Shown one piece after another: positions 5,517 to 7,782 of a stretch of 7,782 bases of DNA. Position numbers and translations under genes: made by a program. Below the pieces are notes generated by a model, which was not told the origin of the DNA, ran no database searches, and saw only the letters and a program-made list of their open reading frames with translations. The DNA comes from VGKU01 sp964388785 (GTDB lineage: Bacteria; Patescibacteriota; Patescibacteriia; UBA9934; GWF2-40-263). How positions within the stretch are numbered: the stretch's first letter is position 1; every line of letters starts with the position of its first letter. The stretch is taken from assembly GCA_964388785.1 (NCBI GenBank), contig CAYMBX010000042.1, positions 1 to 7,782 of the forward strand. The letters run 5' to 3'.

Positions 5517-5545
5517 AGGGTAGGTGAGATTGACAGAAAAATCAA
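5517..5545 (-). promoter_or_regulatory. Predicted promoter of the L,D-transpeptidase gene
   Basis: On the - strand TTGATT (5540-5545), a 17-nt spacer and TACCCT (5517-5522). The ATG (5507) is only 9 nt past the -10 box, so the mRNA would be almost leaderless, which fits the missing Shine-Dalgarno. It overlaps the tRNA promoter on the other strand. Confidence 0.4.
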
Positions 5546-5558
5546 AAAAAGATACCCT
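5530..5558 (+). promoter_or_regulatory. Predicted promoter of tRNA-Ala
   Basis: A perfect TTGACA -35 box (5530-5535), a 17-nt spacer and TACCCT as -10 box (5553-5558; 3 of 6 matches to TATAAT). The expected start is near 5565, about 13 nt before the tRNA. Confidence 0.55.
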
Positions 5559-5577
5559 ATTGACGCTTCACTCGCTC

Positions 5578-5653
5578 GGGCCAATAGCTCAGTTGGTAGA
5601 GCACCTGCTTTGCAAGCAGGGGGTCAGGAGTTCGAGTCTCCTTTGGTCCACCA
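5578..5653 (+). tRNA. tRNA-Ala (anticodon UGC), CCA encoded
   Basis: A 76-nt cloverleaf: acceptor stem GGGCCAA (5578-5584) with TTGGTCC (5643-5649), D-arm GCTC/GAGC, anticodon stem CCTGC/GCAGG with loop TTTGCAA (anticodon TGC), 5-nt variable loop, T-arm AGGAG/CTCCT with loop TTCGAGT, discriminator A5650 and encoded CCA (5651-5653). The third acceptor pair is G5580-T5647, the G3:U70 wobble that defines alanine identity. It decodes GCN alanine codons. It has its own predicted promoter, and the terminator stem begins at its last base. Confidence 0.98.
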
Positions 5654-5685
5654 AAACACACCAGGTTCTTTACTGGTGTGTTTTT
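5653..5685 (+). terminator. Rho-independent terminator of tRNA-Ala
   Basis: AAAACACACCAG (5653-5664) pairs perfectly with CTGGTGTGTTTT (5673-5684) around an 8-nt loop, with T5 at 5681-5685. The stem starts at the final A of the tRNA CCA end. Confidence 0.88.
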
Positions 5686-5716
5686 GAAAACAATGTGTAC
5701 AATAGAATGAATCTCT

Positions 5717-6370
5717 ATGTTTATTGATCCAGCATCCGTACGGCTGGTTGATGCGTTTAAGATCCGTCATACGCTTGATCCGGATTTTACAACGTTTCAC
5801 TGCCGTTCATTGGAGATCAACAAGTACTACATGCCCAAATACTACATTCCCGAAGGGGAGTGGTGGTTGGATTTTCGATTGAAAGACGAGAAGGATTTTT
5901 TTCTCAAGTTGGAATCGATTGAGCGACCAAAACATATCGCGCAAGGAACCATGTTTCACAAATATATTGCCAAACGCATGCTTATTCCCGGTCCGATCCC
6001 CGACTTTATCGAGCGTCGGGAGTGGCATCTGACGTTTCGGCTCGTGATCGTAGACGGAAGTATTGTTCGCAAATATATTGATCCGGAATTTACACAGGGA
6101 GGTCATCATCTCGTGTATTCCTATATTCCAAAAGGCGAGGTCTGGATCGAAAAGGCGGTACGACCGAAAGAGTTGCCATTTGTGTTAAATCATGAGCTGG
6201 TCGAACGTCGGTATATGGCAAGAGGAAAATCCTATGACATCGCGCATGAGTATGCGACGGCTGCGGAAAAGGATTTACGAAGGCAACACGGCGGATTCTA
6301 CCCGGTTGATGACTATTATCCGTGGTCGAAGCTTACTCAAAAACAAATTTTACAAAAATATTATGTCTGA
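5717..6370 (+). CDS. Unrecognised protein with an internal duplication and HE...HE motif
   Basis: I do not recognise a family. The 217-residue product has no signal peptide or membrane segment and is rich in Y, W, F, K, R, D and E. It appears to be two diverged copies of a module of about 75-80 residues. Copy 1 has RLV (9-11), DPDFT (21-25), YIPEGEWW (43-50), ESIER (66-70), G77 and H81. Copy 2 has RLV (108-110), DPEFT (122-126), YIPKGEVW (136-143), ELVER (160-164), G170 and H177. In copy 2, H159-E160 and H177-E178 could form a metal site; copy 1 keeps E66 and H81 but not the first His. The tail (190-217) is aromatic and basic. A possible -10 box TACAAT (5698-5703) without a clear -35 would give a short leader; no strong Shine-Dalgarno is seen. 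Its stop overlaps the start of the C39-like peptidase gene by 8 nt (ATGTCTGA), which suggests coupled expression. Confidence 0.8.
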   Translation: MFIDPASVRLVDAFKIRHTLDPDFTTFHCRSLEINKYYMPKYYIPEGEWWLDFRLKDEKDFFLKLESIERPKHIAQGTMFHKYIAKRMLIPGPIPDFIERREWHLTFRLVIVDGSIVRKYIDPEFTQGGHHLVYSYIPKGEVWIEKAVRPKELPFVLNHELVERRYMARGKSYDIAHEYATAAEKDLRRQHGGFYPVDDYYPWSKLTQKQILQKYYV

Positions 6371-6872
6371 GAACGTCTTTGTCAAACACTTTTTACAGAC
6401 GGCGGGACTCTGTGGTCCGGCCTCGCTTAAAATTCTTCTGTCAAATTTCGGAAAGACCTACTCGGAAGAAGAGTTGGCAAAGCTGGGTGGTGCGACGGTT
6501 GAAGAGGGAACAGAACACGAGGGGATGATTTCAACCGTGAAAGAACTTAACGGGTTCGTGTTTGTCAAAGAAAACGGAACGATCGAGGAGCTCGAGCATT
6601 TTGTGAAAAAAGAAAAACTTCCGGTCATTATCGGATGGTTTGATGAAGATGAAGACCATTACAGCGTGGTGGTGAATGTCACTGAAAAAAACGTGATCAT
6701 TTGTGATCCGCAAAAAAAAGAGGCCGAGCGTTGGCTCGACCGCACGGTATTCCCACGCATTTGGTTTGATTTTATCGGGAAGGATAACAAAATCGTTTCT
6801 TGGGGATGGTATATGGTTGTCACGTTTCAAAAGCGCCGATTCCCAGAGATTAAAGGAGGACACTACTATTAA
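6363..6872 (+). CDS. C39-like (papain-fold) cysteine peptidase
   Basis: Predicted cysteine protease of the peptidase C39-like group, the fold used by bacteriocin leader peptidases. In this 169-residue protein the catalytic elements are Q12 (oxyanion hole), C17 in LCGPASLKILL (16-26), H99 in DHYSVVV (98-104) and D115 in ICDP (113-116), in the order and spacing expected for the family. There is no signal peptide, transmembrane segment or ABC-transporter domain, so it is a stand-alone, probably cytoplasmic enzyme. The start at 6363 puts Q12/C17 near the N-terminus and gives an 8-nt overlap with the preceding gene; the longer in-frame start at 6192 would overlap that gene by about 180 nt and is rejected. 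The substrate is unknown; the co-translated neighbour is a candidate substrate or regulator. It ends 9 nt before the convergent dehydrogenase gene, with no terminator between. Confidence 0.82.
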   Translation: MSENVFVKHFLQTAGLCGPASLKILLSNFGKTYSEEELAKLGGATVEEGTEHEGMISTVKELNGFVFVKENGTIEELEHFVKKEKLPVIIGWFDEDEDHYSVVVNVTEKNVIICDPQKKEAERWLDRTVFPRIWFDFIGKDNKIVSWGWYMVVTFQKRRFPEIKGGHYY

Positions 6873-6881
6873 TACAGAGGT

Positions 6882-7782
6882 TCAGGTCACCACTGCGTTT
6901 GGAGGTTTCTTGCCGGCGATAAACGCGAGAATATTTTTCGCGGCAATGCGACTCATTTCTTGACGTGTCTCTTCCGTTGCGCTTGCTGTATGGGGGGTGA
7001 GTACGACATTCTCCATCTTACGCAGTTCAAGCGAATCGCGCGGATTGCAGTCGATCAAGGGTTCACATTCGAACACGTCGAGGCCGGCGCCCGCGATTTG
7101 TTTATCACGCAGCGCTCGTAAGAGTGCTGTCTCATCGACAATCGGTCCACGAGCTGTATTTACAAGAAAAGCCGTTGATTTCATCAGTCTCAATTGTCTT
7201 GTACTGATGAGATGATAAGTGGAAGGAAGAAGAGGAACATGGAGTGAGACGAAATCCGATTGTTTAAGAAGGTCATCGAGCTTTCGGAATTTTGCACCTG
7301 TTGTCTGTTCCAATTCTTTATTTCGTTTGAGGTCATTGTACAAAATTTTCATGTTGAATCCGTCACGTAGACGCTGAACAACGCCCGAGCCGATACGTCC
7401 CGTTCCAACGATTCCTACCGTCTTGCCAAAAAAGTCCGTCCCAAGTAATAACTTGGGACCCCATGATTTGTATTTGCCGGCACGCGTATAACGATCACCT
7501 TCGCAAATGCGGTGCGCCAGCGCGAACATGAGCGCGATCGTGTGCTCGGCAACGGATTCGGAAATGAGCTCACCTGGGGTGTTGCTGACAACGATCCCTC
7601 GCTGTTTCGCCTCTTTCAGATCCATATTGTCGAATCCCACCGCATAATTTGCCACCATCTTCAGTTGAGATCCCGCCGCGTCAAACACTTCCGCGTCCAT
7701 TTTTTCGGTTAAAATGGAAAGAATAATGTCTTTGCCCTTCACTCGTTTTAATAGTTCTTTACGCGGAATCTGTCGATCTTTT
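6882..7782 (-). CDS. D-2-hydroxyacid dehydrogenase (glyoxylate reductase-like), 5' end outside window
   Basis: NAD(P)-dependent oxidoreductase interconverting 2-keto acids and D-2-hydroxy acids, for example glyoxylate/glycolate or hydroxypyruvate/glycerate. The reading frame stays open to the window edge. The codons above a GTG at 7742 encode DRQIPRKELLKRVKG, typical N-domain sequence of this family, so that GTG is internal and the gene is partial, lacking roughly 20-35 N-terminal residues. Visible motifs are NYAVGFDN (substrate-side loop), the Rossmann nucleotide site VGIVGTGRIGSG, NTARGPIVDE with the catalytic Arg, GLDVFECEP with the catalytic Glu, and LTPHTASAT with the catalytic His. The C-terminus, ending FIAGKKPPNAVVT, is complete at TGA (6882-6884). 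Substrate and cofactor preference cannot be read securely: the residues after the second Rossmann strand (YNDLKRNKE) contain Asp, which fits NAD, with nearby basic residues. It is convergent with the C39-like gene. Confidence 0.93.
   Translation of the reverse strand, partial: KDRQIPRKELLKRVKGKDIILSILTEKMDAEVFDAAGSQLKMVANYAVGFDNMDLKEAKQRGIVVSNTPGELISESVAEHTIALMFALAHRICEGDRYTRAGKYKSWGPKLLLGTDFFGKTVGIVGTGRIGSGVVQRLRDGFNMKILYNDLKRNKELEQTTGAKFRKLDDLLKQSDFVSLHVPLLPSTYHLISTRQLRLMKSTAFLVNTARGPIVDETALLRALRDKQIAGAGLDVFECEPLIDCNPRDSLELRKMENVVLTPHTASATEETRQEMSRIAAKNILAFIAGKKPPNAVVT

Noticed and set aside
5578..5653. tRNA-Ala as an integration (att) site
   Set aside because: No second copy of the tRNA 3' end, integrase gene or other mobile-element sign is present in the window.
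5524..5727. ORF covering the tRNA region
   Set aside because: It runs through tRNA-Ala and its terminator; the RNA gene explains the sequence.
6192..6362. N-terminal extension of the C39-like peptidase
   Set aside because: It overlaps the preceding gene in another frame, and the extension is arginine-rich without family resemblance.

Overview
The window looks like bacterial chromosome, most likely from a Patescibacteria/CPR-type genome assembled from a metagenome. This is an inference from gene content and style, not from a search. The pointers are: a GlmU-like protein reduced to its uridyltransferase domain, FG-GAP/VCBS-like repeats fused to an L,D-transpeptidase, a very small Lys/Ala/Pro histone-like protein, tight 8-nt gene overlaps, mostly weak ribosome binding sites, and a 100-N scaffold gap. 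TGA is used as a normal stop, which argues against the CPR lineages that read it as glycine.

Layout. Positions 1-180 are the end of an rRNA operon: 23S-5S spacer, then 5S rRNA with a long closing stem that runs into a T tract. Next come a probable 38-residue membrane peptide (209-325), a strong hairpin terminator, and an unusual GC-rich element that folds on itself (393-489). Four genes on the + strand follow, probably one operon (507-3685): a GlmU-type nucleotidyltransferase, a P-loop kinase-like protein, a HIT-family protein and a PHP-domain protein resembling endonuclease Q (EndoQ), an enzyme that cuts DNA at deaminated bases. A bidirectional terminator separates these from two - strand genes. 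The first is a lysine-rich histone-like gene interrupted by the assembly gap and preceded by a structured leader of about 145 nt. The second is a secreted FG-GAP/L,D-transpeptidase. Divergent from the latter is tRNA-Ala(UGC), with its own promoter and terminator. Two + strand genes overlapping by 8 nt follow: an unrecognised protein with an internal duplication and a C39-like cysteine peptidase. The right edge carries the convergent 3' part of a D-2-hydroxyacid dehydrogenase, which is cut off by the window boundary.

How the genes may work together. The first four genes mix sugar-nucleotide synthesis (GlmU-like), phosphotransfer, nucleotidyl hydrolysis (HIT) and DNA repair (EndoQ-like); this is compatible with nucleotide housekeeping, but no single pathway is proven. 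The L,D-transpeptidase would act on peptidoglycan outside the membrane. The duplicated protein and the C39-like peptidase are the most plausible candidates for an undescribed two-gene system. The structured leader before the histone-like gene and the element at 393-489 are the most plausible undescribed RNA elements.
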